DNA from: Phoronis australis | Lineage: Eukaryota; Phoronida; Phoronidae | Direction: 5' to 3' | DNA length: 64,000 nt | Assembly: GCA_002633005.1 (NCBI GenBank) | Contig: NMRA01000002.1 | Coordinates: 1,389,919-1,453,918 of the forward strand | Shown here: in pieces, positions 24,484 through 36,033 of the stretch | Layout of the letters: every line of letters starts with the position of its first letter | How positions within the stretch are numbered: position 1 is the stretch's first letter | Notes under the pieces: model-generated | Database searches by the model: none | Seen by the model: only the letters and a program-made list of their open reading frames with translations | What the model was told of the DNA's origin: nothing | Position numbers and translations under genes: made by a program

Positions 24484-27400
24484 AATTGAGACAGTTGAAT
24501 TGAACTAACTTTTAATTTTGAGACTGTACCAACGATCTGAGTGTTTGAATGAAAATCTCCGATTCCCTAACCAAAGTTTCTCTAGTGACAGAAGTATACA
24601 CACTGACGATGAAGACACGTGAAGTTAGCGCTTTATGTACAACTCATGGAACGTTTTTGTATTGCAGACTCTTTGACTTTGTGACCAATGAGAATGCCGT
24701 GGGAATCGAACTGCATGAATCTTCATTTCAATTGGTTAACTGCGAACAACGCCTCCAGAAGAACATGTGCTGTCTCCTATGAGTTAAAACTAAAACCAGC
24801 CTTACGTAAACGAAGAGGAGTGGCGTTAGTGACCACGTTATTTGACAGCTGTTGTTGATATTTTTGTGTTCTGAGGGAACGTAAGGCTAGTACCATCTCG
24901 AGCAAAGACGACTATTCGCTAATGATATTTTTTTCGTGGTGGTATCTGCCAGATAAGAACTAGAGGACTGTCTGCCGTATGTGAAAACCACAACCACCAT
25001 CACTTATCTTGGGGCTGATTTTTCAAAGAGGGCGTGGTAGCCAATTAGTTCCACGCTTTCCAGATATTTGGTTACCAAACATAATAGCCGATACAGATGA
25101 CGTTTGGAATCATTACTCTCTTTTACGCAATACTCGAAATAATCTACCAGCCTTCCTGTTTGGGCCACATTTTGCTAATGTTTACGTCTGCCACATTTTA
25201 CAAAAAGGCCAGACGTTAAAGGGACACTATCGCCATGACGACCGAAAAGCGCGTGTCGGGTTTATTGTTGAATGGATTGGACTTTTTGAGCTTAAAACAT
25301 CCGTTGTGTTTTTGTGATTTTATTACAAAACTGAATAGCTAATTCTCGCCGTTGTGCCAGAAATTCACTGAAATCAGAACTTGTGACTTTGCCAGTTTAA
25401 TATTCTTAAATTACTCTGCCATTTATCCAGTGGGGTTTAGCCTGCCAGCAGAGCAGGATCGCAGCTTCAACTACGCGTAGGAGCTGATCTCGGAAAATCA
25501 CTTTTCTCGCCGTTTGTGTCACTTAAGAAGGGCACTCATTATTGATGAAGATACATCACATGGGCAACTGCATTAAGACGATTTCGCCGGACAAGGTGTT
25601 GTGGTTCCTTGCTATGACATCACGCAACCAGATAAAATTTCAATTTCTTTTACATATCTAGAACATAAAATAGGTTTCCTCAAGTGAAATATAATACAGT
25701 ATAATACAATATAAGCCATTCCGTAAACTCAGATCTATATTTGTGACGGATATCATGTTTAAGAAGTTTGATAACACATGCATGTATGTGCTCTTTATTG
25801 TCCGCTAATAGAAATTGAAAACTGGACTTGATATTCTAACGAAATCAGGCTATTTAAAAAAAAATGTCCACGTAACATTAAAAGATTACTGTTAAGGAAA
25901 ATATTTTTTGTCTTTGTTTGCTTTGTTATATGAAGCTGTTTACGGAAGCGACGAGATAAGGGATTTTTAGACACATATTATAAAAGTGAAGGATCGTAGC
26001 ATTTTGAAGTTATTTCAATGAACTGTACTTCAGTTAACGTTAAGTTGTCAACTTTATTGTAGGCATGAAAGCTTCTACAAGATGTATTCTAAGTAACATT
26101 AAAATGTATTTATAGGGCAGGCTGGTCAAAGATCTATAAAGACTTCGAAATTCTTGGCATATGGATCTTTAACTAAATACCGAGGCAAACATCACGTGAT
26201 CTTGGAAACAATTAACGTCGCAATCTCGCTCCACGTCACGTGAGCGGTGAGACAATACAGAACGTCGTTCCCGCGTACTAAGATTAATGGGCCTTGCAAA
26301 ATTTTGGGCAACATGGACGAAACATTCGAGGACGGCTTGTGGGGTGGGACATCAGCCAATGGTTGTTGATTTGTAGTGGTCAAGTCACAGTTCACGTCAG
26401 TTAGGATACTCGTTGGCGGCAAATTTGCAGGCCAGGTTACAGTCCTCAAAGCACACCTACCATTTATCTTCCTAATCGTTGAGGGAAAGAGGGGGGTTAC
26501 TTAGTAAAAGAGGGTTAGTAAAGAAGGGAGAAAGCGAAGATCGTTTGGAAAGACCTCTCCGTGGAACAAATGAATAATGAGTTTGTTGACAACTTCTGTC
26601 ATTTCCGTTTCTAGTCCTATAAAACATTCTCATTTGAGTACTTTAAGCTGGACAAGAGTGAAGCCAGGTCTGAATTCCATAGACAGGAGAACCTCGCGAA
26701 AACGCAAGAACACGCAAGACTTCGCCATGCATTTGATCACAAGTATTTTTAGTGCGGTGTTTGTGGGTCCGTGACTGTGCTGACGTAGGGATCATTGTGC
26801 CGGATGTGGGAGGGGAGGGGGGGGGTTAGTAAAAATTAGTCAGACACAGAAATAGAGTTTTTGGCATTTATCATGTTACGGCCGACCGTGAGCGTGTAAC
26901 CTCGCGCGTGAACATGTGTAGTGGCAGGGAGTCCGCAGACATCACAAAATGAAAAATGTTGGCCCTCGCTCAGCTCATGATATCTACTAACCCAGATTCG
27001 CCACTGGATCGTAGCGGGAGTTTAGAGGCCTGGCCACAGAATCGTTACGAAACTACACTGTAGAAGTTTAATAGGGTGAAAAATATATGACTAGTCTGCC
27101 TGAGGCAGCGATCGTGTCAGAGATCTTGTAATGCCTTTGCTGAGATTGACCCGTGCGCCAACATTTTTTATTTGCAACATTCTGAGGCTTAATTTAAAGA
27201 AAGCTTAGTAAGACAAAGCAAAACGCGTTACGTCAGAAATTAAATATTATCAGATTGAGTACTTTGGGAAAGCGCATGACACTCTAGCGGTTCTATAAAA
27301 AATTTGGAGGAACTCTATGAATTCGAATAACCAGGCGTTTGAAACCCCACCTTCACAAACACTGGAGTGTGCCTTTGATTTTAATATACCTCGCCAAGTC

Positions 27401-28199
27401 TGATATCAACAAGTTTTACCTTCTCCAAGGTCGGACGGTGCCATTCTGAAAAACTGTCCCTTGGCCCACTGCTTCTTGCTAGTTCGGGTGAATAATGATA
27501 TCAAGCCGCAGCATTTCGTGTCTCGTTTATATTCGCAACTGAAACAGCGTAATTTATGTGTACTATCACAATTTTCCAATGGCACGCAACCCACAATATA
27601 CCAGGAGAGCCGATGTTTCCAGGGAGCACTGATCACCAGGGGGCACTGTCCTACCCCTGGTCATCAAAGATTCCACCTCACCATGAAATAATACTAGAAT
27701 GCGTCAAGATTCAGTTAATCGTAAAGTATTCACCATCTTATCAGATTTGTTAGCAAGACCAGGCTATTCCAATAGACACCAAACTAAGTTAGTGCATGCC
27801 TACTATGCTCTTTGAAGCATGCTTCTAAGATAGGCCAATCTAAGCTCATTTAGAAATACATTCCTAAACCTTAGCACTGATTCTGAACCTCTCTTTGTTA
27901 ATCAGCACTGCAAAATGTATTGGATTTTTTTCTGAAGGTGTGTGGCGCGTGTTTATTTTGACACCCTTGGGCGTTAGCGAAAACTGTCCCTTTAATTTAG
28001 AGGGAATGGGCGTAGACAAACACTGTAAAAGATAAAATGGCTACTCGGTAAAACAAGACTGCAACATTCAGACACTAATACAGGGCATATGCGATGCGTA
28101 TGTCGTGACAAGCGGCATGCGGCATGAAGGAAGTGCGAACAGAAACAGCGTGTGGTTTCACAAAAAGATGTCATTACATGATATGGACATAGGTGAATG
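24484..28199. other. FMO 5' flank and intergenic, no gene recognised
   Basis: Sequence upstream of the FMO start codon. No 5' UTR exon or convincing core promoter could be read. There is a G-rich run near 26808-26826. A possible R1-family relic (GAACCTCGCG...CAAGACTTCG) lies near 26690-26740. ORFs at 25009-25317 and 27406-27753 have no family signature. Confidence 0.45.
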
Positions 28200-28400
28200 A
28201 ATGTTCTTGTTATTACTTGTTTTTTATTTTATTTACAATTATATTTTTGTGTCATTCTCCACCTTTAGCTTAAGTTCCATTTTCTTCGTGTTTCTGTTAA
28301 AATTTAATGTCGTAGAAATAGCCCAACGGGCTAATGTTAATCTGTTCTGCGAGCGACCTTAAATAAAGATTCTTGATTCTTGATTTTTGATTCTTGGTGG
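28200..28400 (+). mobile_element. LINE 3' tail fragment
   Basis: The segment ends in AATAAAGATTCTTGATTCTTGA and further GATTCTT-type units (28363-28397). A short terminal tandem repeat directly after an AATAAA-like stretch is typical of the 3' ends of CR1/L2-type non-LTR retrotransposons. No reverse transcriptase coding remains, so it would be a strongly 5'-truncated copy. The left border is a guess. Confidence 0.55.
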
Positions 28401-29239
28401 CTAAAAAAGTCCTCTCAAGGCGAACATAGACTTAAGTAGCCGATAGAAGTTATTATGAAACGATAAAAACAATAAAACTACAATTATAGAAACATCATTT
28501 GAGTAACATTCACACCGTCTTACACACCGCAGCGTAGCGTATGCAGTCCGGGGCGGATGATAACCGGGTGCTTTCCCCTTCCCACCGGTGTCTCACCAAC
28601 CCCCCCCCCCGCCACCGTCGTCAGCAAACTGAATAACGTGCAAACTAAATGACGTAAAAACTTGATGAAGCTAATTAACACGTATACGTAGCGTGGGTGG
28701 TCCTTTGACGTGTGTAGGCTACTATTATGACATTGTTTTCTTGTTTAAGTAACAAAATTGTCACTTTTCAAATTCCATGCGTTCTATTAATGACCAGAAC
28801 ACTATACCATGTCACAATATGTAGGCTATTAGTAACGAGCTTCCTGTGCGTCCGTCATTTAGACGTGAAGATCAACGATGAGTCTGCACACAGCCTAGTG
28901 GTCTCTACGTCATTATTGTAAAGACTGACTGCATACTTCAACAGTACATATCATGGGAGATTGTTTTGTACACAAACACGCTAAAGGAACCAGTCATGTA
29001 TTTTTTTCGACAACCTCCATGGATGATGCAATACATGTATAAAAGCTGATCATTTATTCATCCCGGAAAGTTCCTGGAATCAGTTGTATTTTTCCTAAAA
29101 GATGACTGCTGGTCCAAACGAGCCCTTGAGCTATATGCACACAGGTCGGCGACTGCACCCTTCCCCGGGCATATAGAACTATAGGGGCAGCGGAACATCC
29201 AATGTAAACATACGTGAAAGGTACATATAAGGAGCAGGT

Positions 29240-29340
29240 CCAATCGGTGGCGACCGGCTGGAGGGGGCGGAACTGAAGTTGGTGGCGACGGAGGACAAAC
29301 TGGTGGCGACCAAGGGAGGATTATTGGCGACCCGGGGGGA
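29240..29340. repeat. GGTGGCGAC low-complexity repeat
   Basis: GGTGGCGAC or TTGGCGAC recurs four times within about 90 bases with purine-rich spacers. The proline-rich minus-strand ORF over it is a product of composition. Confidence 0.6.
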
Positions 29341-29918
29341 AATCTATGTAAAACTGCACCCTCTCCCCGACAGCCAAATCTAGGTACGCGCTTCTGTTCA
29401 ATCATTTTCCCAACCCGAGTATTTTTCGAATGACATCTCACTACGTTAGTTTACAATAAGTTAGCTCGATCGGCAGTTTACATGTGTTGTTTACATTTGG
29501 TACAACTTTAGCGGAACGGCATGTGGTCATGTGTCTTTTAGTGACGTATCTATGACGTTTAAGCGTTTTGTCAAGTGAGAGGTGTTTTTTAGGCCATCGT
29601 CTGGATCAAACTTACTCAACAGTTTCTGTCATTACAGACAGTTCTTCGTCTTCGTGCGTTCAATAATACATATGCAGATGTAGGGGACGAGGGGCTTGCA
29701 TCTCTTCCGGGTAGAACAATGTAGAAAAAAATGCGCCGCATGCCCCTGGACGAGCCCACTCTCGCGGCAACTGGAAGATCTGTCAGTGTAATATCGTATG
29801 CGCGCAACCAGCTTCTCAATGTTCAAATATATGGAGGTGGGGTCAAAGTGAACGTTAGAGTTAGAAAGAGAGAGTGGGGGAGGGAGGGAAAGAAGGGCAG
29901 AGGGAAGCAGGGGGAAGG

Positions 29919-30019
29919 NNNNNNNNNNNNNNNNNNNNNNNNNNNNNNNNNNNNNNNNNNNNNNNNNNNNNNNNNNNNNNNNNNNNNNNNNNNNNNNNNN
30001 NNNNNNNNNNNNNNNNNNN
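29919..30019. other. Assembly gap (101 N)
   Basis: A run of 101 N, flanked on the left by a purine-rich GGGA/GGAA tract (from about 29867) and on the right by a CAGG tetranucleotide array. The gap probably marks collapsed or unsequenced simple repeat; true length is unknown. Confidence 0.98.
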
Positions 30020-30033
30020 GGCAGGCTGGCAAC

Positions 30034-30081
<48 letters not shown>

Positions 30082-30083
30082 CA
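30034..30083. repeat. (CAGG)n microsatellite
   Basis: About twelve uninterrupted CAGG/GGCA tetranucleotides immediately right of the assembly gap. The array may continue into the gap. Confidence 0.95.
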
Positions 30084-32367
30084 AGGAAGGAGTCTTGCAA
30101 AGAACTGACAGATTATTATCTCCTGTGATCATGCTTAACGAATAAAATGACAGGCAGTGCAAGTCAACTTTTCAATTCCAAGCCCCGAAATTACTACTAT
30201 TTTGACCAAGAAACAGTTCCAGACAAATTTTGAGTTCAGTAATTTAAATCAAGTTGTTTTTTGTGATGTAAGCCAGGTTCATAGCTTACCGTTATCCCGT
30301 GTAAGTGTGAAAGGAGGCTATGTACTGCAATTCACGATGGAGTCACGTGACGATAGACGAAGATATGCGCCGTGCTATGCTTTTGCCTTCCCGAGTTCAA
30401 ATGAATTGAATTTAGGAATTTAATCTTCAAGATGCATATAGTTAACGTTGAATTTCGCACTGTTGAGCTGGCTAAAAACAGAAAATAAATTCGCCGCGCC
30501 TTTTTCTCTCATAAAGTCGGTCTAATAGTATTCCTTGCCGTAATGGTACTCCATTAATTCCGTGCCCAAGAAAGTTTCAGGGTTTGTGAATGTTGGCCAA
30601 CTCCAAAATTGCTCATTCGAAAATACCACATATACGTATTGCCCGTGACTTGATTTGATAACGGAAATATAACCCTGCTATCGCAAGAATATCATGCGAT
30701 CAATTTTATGAGAGTACAAGACTTGCTAAACAGGGAGAAACGCAGCATGTCGTCGATTTGTAATCGTAAGCAACCCTACTTCAATCGTACCCGTCTTGCT
30801 GAAGGAGCGAAAACTGGATAGAGTTTTGTAGACACAACAATAAGTTTACATAACATTGTGCGAGCCTATACTTTATGTACAAACAGGTGAATCTTGGATT
30901 CAGTGAGCCGCATGCGACATTTTTGTTTTCCTAGGTCAAATGCTTATCATAGAAATACTCGAAAAGATGTCGAAGATAAAGTTGCGTTTGATTGAAAACT
31001 GAAGTTCTTTAGCGACAAATCTAACTAGTGTTAATTGGTCTGGTGTCGTCTGCCAACTATCAAAGCTTGTTGTTTACCGACAACTGTGACAGAACAACTT
31101 TTTATGTCTTTTGCCTCTCGTCAGGCGAAAGTTTTCGATGTATAAAACAGTCAAGCAGAGATAACATGAACAAATATATAGCTGTGACGTCATAAATCGG
31201 TTGATTATGGAAAGTTGCTCTCATTTTCAGGACATCATTGTGTTTGAATAGTCATTGTCACTGACTTTAATGGATGGTTGCAAGCTAAATTAGTTTTATT
31301 GTAGTACCACTTCAAGACTGCTTTCCAAAAGACAGCTGAAACTGAAAAAAACGCTCAGAAAATAATCACAATGTGTGTTTTTCATGATTGTTATTGAAAT
31401 GAGTGCCGTCCGGCATGCTTGTACAACATTGATGTCGAGATCTAGTAGTCAACTGACCGAATCAATGAACAGTTACTGTCACATTAGTGAGTGCAAAGAC
31501 TTCGAGTTGACGTCGATGGCAATGTAGAGTACAAACAAGGCAGTTTGAAACACGGACACGGCGAATTGCTATCGACGACAAATAAACACTCGTACATGTC
31601 GACGTGCTATCACTGATAGTTCGAAACAACAACTTGAATCTGACCTTCCGTTGTTGATCTGTTTGTGTTCAAGTGATGATAAAATGGTAATATTGATTGT
31701 CTGACTACTACCTGAGCAACGAGATGAGATCAACAGAATTCTCCGGCCGGGCCCAAACTAGACCAAAGGCAACTCGAGCTGCTGGTTAATTTTGACCTTG
31801 AGCTGATTGAACTCCATCCCATAGCCAGTCTATGTCGTAGTATAGGTGATGATGGCCAGCTGTTCACCGACCCCCACCCCCCGCCTCTAATCTAAAGCCC
31901 CGTTCATATGCAGCACTTTTACACCCGTTCATGAATATACATCATACGCAAATCTACACCCGGCTATAAAGGTAAATTCACATCGCGTTCGTGTTTGGGA
32001 AATGAAAAGCAATATTTGCGCTCAGTACTCTATACATTTCGCTACAAGGTCTTTAGGAGCAACGTTTGCAGGCCCGTAGCCAGCATTGAGCGGGGTGGTT
32101 CGAATTTCTAGAACGGTGGACCTTTGATATTTTGCAAACTTCGACACTGTAATTTTCGATAAGTCCCTTGACTCAGCTTAATTAGGGGTAAGGGGTGTAC
32201 ACAACGATGACTCACAACTCTATATTCCTTAGATGTAATACCAGAAATGAGAATGCTGTGACGGTTGCTCTGAAAGAACGGGAATCAAATTCGGATGTGA
32301 ATGTGGTCCAGAAAGAGAACGTTTTCGCGCTACCTTTTGCCAAAAGTTCAAATCAGGCACGCTTAAA

Positions 32368-33147
32368 TACGGTGGCCCGAAAGTATCATCGCTATTTTAG
32401 TTTATTAAATTTTTTATTTTTCCTTTTCCACCTAGGAGGAATTATTTCAACCTAGGTGGAAATTATTTCAACCTAGGTGGAAATTATTTTCACCCGGGTG
32501 GAAATATTTCAACCTAGGTGGAAATTATTTTCACCCGGGTGGAAATTATTTCAACCTAGGTGGAAATTATTTCAACCTAGGTGGAAATTATTTTCACCCG
32601 GGTGGAAAATATTTCAACCTAGGTGAAAATTATTTTCACCCGGGTGGAAAATATTTCAACCTAGGTGGAAATTATTTTCACCCGGGTGGAAATTATTTCA
32701 ACCTAGGTGGAAATTATTTTCACCCGGGTGGAAATTATTTCAACCTAGGTGGAAATTATTTTCACCCGGGTGGAAATTATTTCAACCTAGGTGGAAATTA
32801 TTTCAACCTAGATGGAAATTATTTTCACCCGGGTGGAAAATATTTCAACCTAGGTGGAAATTATTTTCACCCAGGTGGAAATTATTTCAACCTAGGTGGA
32901 AATAATTTCCACACAGGTGAAAATAATTTCCACCCAGGTGAAAATAATTTCCACCCAGGTGAAAATAATTTCCACCTAGGTTGAAATAGTTTCCACCCGG
33001 GTGAAAATAGTTTCCACCCAGGTGAAAATAGTTTCTACCCAGGTGAAAATAATTTCCACCTAGGTTGAATTATTTCCACCTAGGTAGAAAATGAAAAATG
33101 AAAAAATATTTAAACAAAAGTAACGATGATACTTTCGGGCCACCGTA
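32368..33147. mobile_element. Foldback element with 32 near-palindromic tandem units
   Basis: Terminal inverted repeats of 24 bases are perfect: 32368-32391 begins TACGGTGGCCCGAAAG and 33124-33147 ends CTTTCGGGCCACCGTA. Similarity continues inward to about 75 bases through an AT-rich stretch. The core is about 32 units of 20-21 bases, each centred on CCTAGG, CCCGGG or CCCAGG between TTTC-like and GAAA-like arms. About 23 units read TTTCAACC-core in one direction. At about 32905 the orientation flips and about nine units read in the other, so the whole forms a large asymmetric hairpin. The ends could include a TA target duplication. No protein is encoded. Confidence 0.85.
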
Positions 33148-33164
33148 CGTAAATGAGTGATTAC

Positions 33165-34930
33165 ACCTCATTACATACTTCGTTATTATGCCTATTCCAA
33201 AGGGGTCAGAGAAGGACCCGCTCATCCCGCTGAGTTATAGAGGTATCAGCTTGTTGTCTAACGTATACAAGTTGTATAGTAGTGTATTGAACAATAGAGT
33301 GGTTGAGTATGCAGAGGAAAACGGGCTCCTTGTTGATGAGCAAAATGGCTTTCGTCGTGACAGAGCATGTGTTGATCACGTCTTTGTTTTGACCTCGATT
33401 ATACGTAATCGCTTGAATAACAAACAATCCACATTTGCTACTTTTATTGATATGCAAAAAGCTTTTGACTGGGCAGATAGAAATAGTTTACTTTTTAAAA
33501 TGTTGGATCTTATGATAGTTGGAAAATTTTATGAATCGGTTAAAAATATTTATGCCAAAACACAATCCTGTGTTAAGATTAATAATACCTTTACGGACTG
33601 GTTTTATACATCTTGTGGGGTCAAACAGGGAGATGTTTTATCACCTACTCTTTTTGCACTATTTATAAATGATTTGGCAAAGGAATTAAAACAGTCAAAC
33701 TTAGGAATTCCTATCGGTGCTGATAATGTTTCATCTTTGTTTATGCTGATGATATAGTGGTACTTGCCGAGAGCGAAGAAAATTTGCAGGGTTTATTGAA
33801 TATAGTTGATAAATGGTGCTCTAAATGGAAGCTAATTGTCAATCAGGAAAAAACTAATATTATTCACTTCAGATCCAAGCATGTCTCTCGTAGTTTATAT
33901 CCATTTCGGTTGGGTCGACTAGACCTAGAATATGTACCCAAATATAAATATTTAGGAATAATTTTAAATGAACATTTGAAGTTTTCTGAAACTGCTAAAA
34001 CTCTATCCGAATCTGCCGGAAGAGCTTTGGGCGCTTTAATTAATAAATTTAAAAAGAATAAAAATATGAGGTACAGAACGTTCACTACATTATTCAATGC
34101 TCGTGTTGTGCCTGTTAGAGATTATTGTGTAGGTGTCTGGGGCGGCTCTAGTCTACAGGATTATGATGTCATTCAGAATAGAGCCGCGCGATTTTTCTTG
34201 GGCGTTCACAAATTCGCTCCTGAGTCATGCTGTTATGGGTGACATGGGGTGGGAATTCCCCAGTGTTAGGCGGAAAATTGAGCTTTTGAGAATGTGGAAT
34301 CGTATTATTAATTTCGAGAATGATAGACTAACATACTGAATATTTTGGTGGGACTACACTACTTGTACTAATAATTGGTCTTCTGAAGTCTTGAGCATTT
34401 TTGAAGAATTAGGGATTTCGGATTGTTTTCATAACTTACGTTCAGTTAATCTGTCTCACTGTAAGAATATTTTGCATGATTTAGCCTGTAATAGGTGGTT
34501 GTTTGAAAGCCGTTCGAAACCAAAGTTAAGAACCTATGTTTTGATGAAGAATGTCTTTGAAGTTGAGCCTTACGTGCATTTAGACTTAACTCGGCCCAGT
34601 AGGTCAATTCTTGCTCAAATTAGAACCGGAACCCTACAGCTATTGGTTGAGGTTGGGCGTTTTCGTTCTCTAGATTTTGATGATAGAATTTGCTGTCTTT
34701 TTCACACTGGTCAGGTCGAAACTGAACTCCATTTTCTGTGTGAGTGTCCGTTTTTCTTAGATGCCAGAAACACCTTTTACTGTCAAGTTGAGATGAAATA
34801 TCCACGATTCCGTGCAGAAAGCTGTGAAAGTAAATTAATTACAATTATGCAAAAAGATTTTATTAGAAAAACTTCAGTTTTCATCAAAAATATTTTTGAA
34901 GTAAGGAAAAGTTATATTTATTTATGATCA
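33165..34930 (+). pseudogene. Broken non-LTR retrotransposon reverse transcriptase (ORF2 fragment)
   Basis: Translation shows reverse transcriptase signatures in order: PIPKGSEKDPL...YRGISLLSNVYK, FIDMQKAFDWADR (motif A), GVKQGDVLSPTLFALFINDL (motif B), YADDIVVLAES (motif C) and KYKYLGI, then the LINE-type tail with WDYTTCTNNWSSEV and LHFLCECPFFLDAR. The reading frame changes near 33740, just before YADD, and again near 34230, and a TGA at 34337-34339 interrupts it. The copy is therefore dead. The 5' part (endonuclease, ORF1) is missing: recognisable RT begins about 20 bases after the foldback element ends. It looks like a CR1/L2/Jockey-group element; clade is not certain. Confidence 0.9.
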
Positions 34931-35131
34931 CTTTTATCTCGGCCTTCTCGATCTGGTCCTCTTGCAATGCGCGTACACTTGTCTTTTCTTTTTTGTATCA
35001 TGTATCTAAAGTGACTTATAAGCCCCGTGGAGGGCTGGGTGTTCCTAGTCTTTGTAACGTATTCATTGTTTAAATTCATTTGAACACATGTCACTATAAT
35101 AAAAAATTACTTACTTATTTACTTCTTACTC
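34931..35131 (+). mobile_element. LINE 3' UTR and (TTAC)n tail
   Basis: Non-coding sequence follows the last RT-related stop and ends in ATAATAAAAAATTACTTACT plus further TTAC/TTAT units (35104-35130). This is the short terminal tandem tail usual for this class of retrotransposon and marks the right end of the 33165-34930 copy. Confidence 0.75.
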
Positions 35132-35236
35132 GGACGGAAATATGAAGTCGATTGGAGAATGACTTGATGAAAATGTTTATTTGGTTTTATTTGTGGGTGG
35201 TACTTAACTTGCTTACATGGTTGGAAATGAACAACC

Positions 35237-36033
35237 CACTATTTCGAAGGTTCACTACGCCGAAGGTTCACTACGCCGAAGGTTCACTACTTCCGACGCC
35301 GAAGGTTCACTACTTCGATGGTTCACTACGCCGAAGGTTCACTGCCTCGATGGTTCACTACGCCGAAGGTTCACTGCTCCGAATATCTAAAATTTGGGAA
35401 CTCCGATGTAATTTTTATTCTTAACATGCAAAAACAAACGACACTTCGGTTATTAGATGCCCTGAGTGGTGTACCTATACCGGAAAGCAACACCCGGGTA
35501 CTGAAAACACTTTGTTTGGATTTCATGCGCAAGCGAAATTGCCCGCACTGTTTTACGAATACGGAAATTGAATACGTACTTGCATTTTTAAAAGAAGTAG
35601 GAATATTGATGACTTATAACCCACGACACATTCATCAAATCCATGTCAAGATCGCATCGCAGCACGACTGAAAAGTTGAGGGTCCCTGGGCCTCAACCTC
35701 ACTCAAGGAACCGTGCGCACGGTAGGGTCGAAACTAGTCAGTAGCCCACCTTGTCACTGCCAGTCAGTCTTCAGGAAGTCGGAGTGTCCCATTCAGTCTT
35801 CTTAAATTTAAAACCGGTTGGTCGCCGCAGCCGGCCTACCGACGCGTGCCCCAGATGCTGTCCCTGCAGTTGAGAATGAGTTATGAGCAGACAATCAGAG
35901 TAATGAACTGTCGGAGTTCTGGTTTGGAAATTGTGGAGATTTGAAGTAATGAATTTTCGAAGGTTGCTAACCTTCGGAGTAGTGGACCTTTCGGAGTAAT
36001 GGGCCTTCGGAGTAGTGAACCTTTGGTATAGTG
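35237..36033. mobile_element. Foldback element with GGTTCACTAC repeats in its arms
   Basis: The left arm (35237-35384) is a tandem array of about eight units of the type CGAAGGTTCACTACGC, some with TCGATGG variants. The right arm (about 35948-36033) carries the complementary units CCTTCGGAGTAGTGAACC in fewer copies. Outer ends CACTATTTCGAAGG and CCTTTGGTATAGTG are roughly complementary. About 560 bases of unique sequence lie between the arms, including an 81-codon ORF at 35426-35671. No transposase is seen. Confidence 0.75.
35426..35671 (+). CDS. Unidentified 81-aa ORF inside foldback element
   Basis: ATG at 35426, TGA at 35669-35671. The frame is also open upstream through the left-arm repeats to 35318, but those codons are repeat translation. 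The product is mixed and protein-like (about 81 residues) with a CPHC pair after a basic FMRKRN stretch and a His-rich C-terminal end. I do not recognise a family. It may be host sequence captured between the arms, a degraded element gene, or chance. Expression and homologues are unknown. Confidence 0.25.
   Translation: MQKQTTLRLLDALSGVPIPESNTRVLKTLCLDFMRKRNCPHCFTNTEIEYVLAFLKEVGILMTYNPRHIHQIHVKIASQHD

Larger units (their letters stand above)
28401..32367. other. Intergenic, no gene recognised
   Basis: About 4 kb of non-coding sequence containing GGTGGCGAC-type low-complexity repeats (29240-29340), the assembly gap with purine-rich and CAGG-repeat flanks, and CCCGTAGCCAGC near 32073, a motif that often begins degraded DNA transposons. 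ORF readings through the gap or the repeats are artefacts. Confidence 0.45.

Noticed and set aside
29058-29441. Proline-rich 127-codon minus-strand ORF
   Set aside because: Explained by GGTGGCGAC low-complexity repeats.
29632-30162. ORFs of up to 176 codons
   Set aside because: They run through the N gap and CAGG repeat; not real protein.
32444-33080. CRISPR-like repeat array
   Set aside because: Regular repeats but no unique spacers, in a eukaryotic context and inside terminal inverted repeats.
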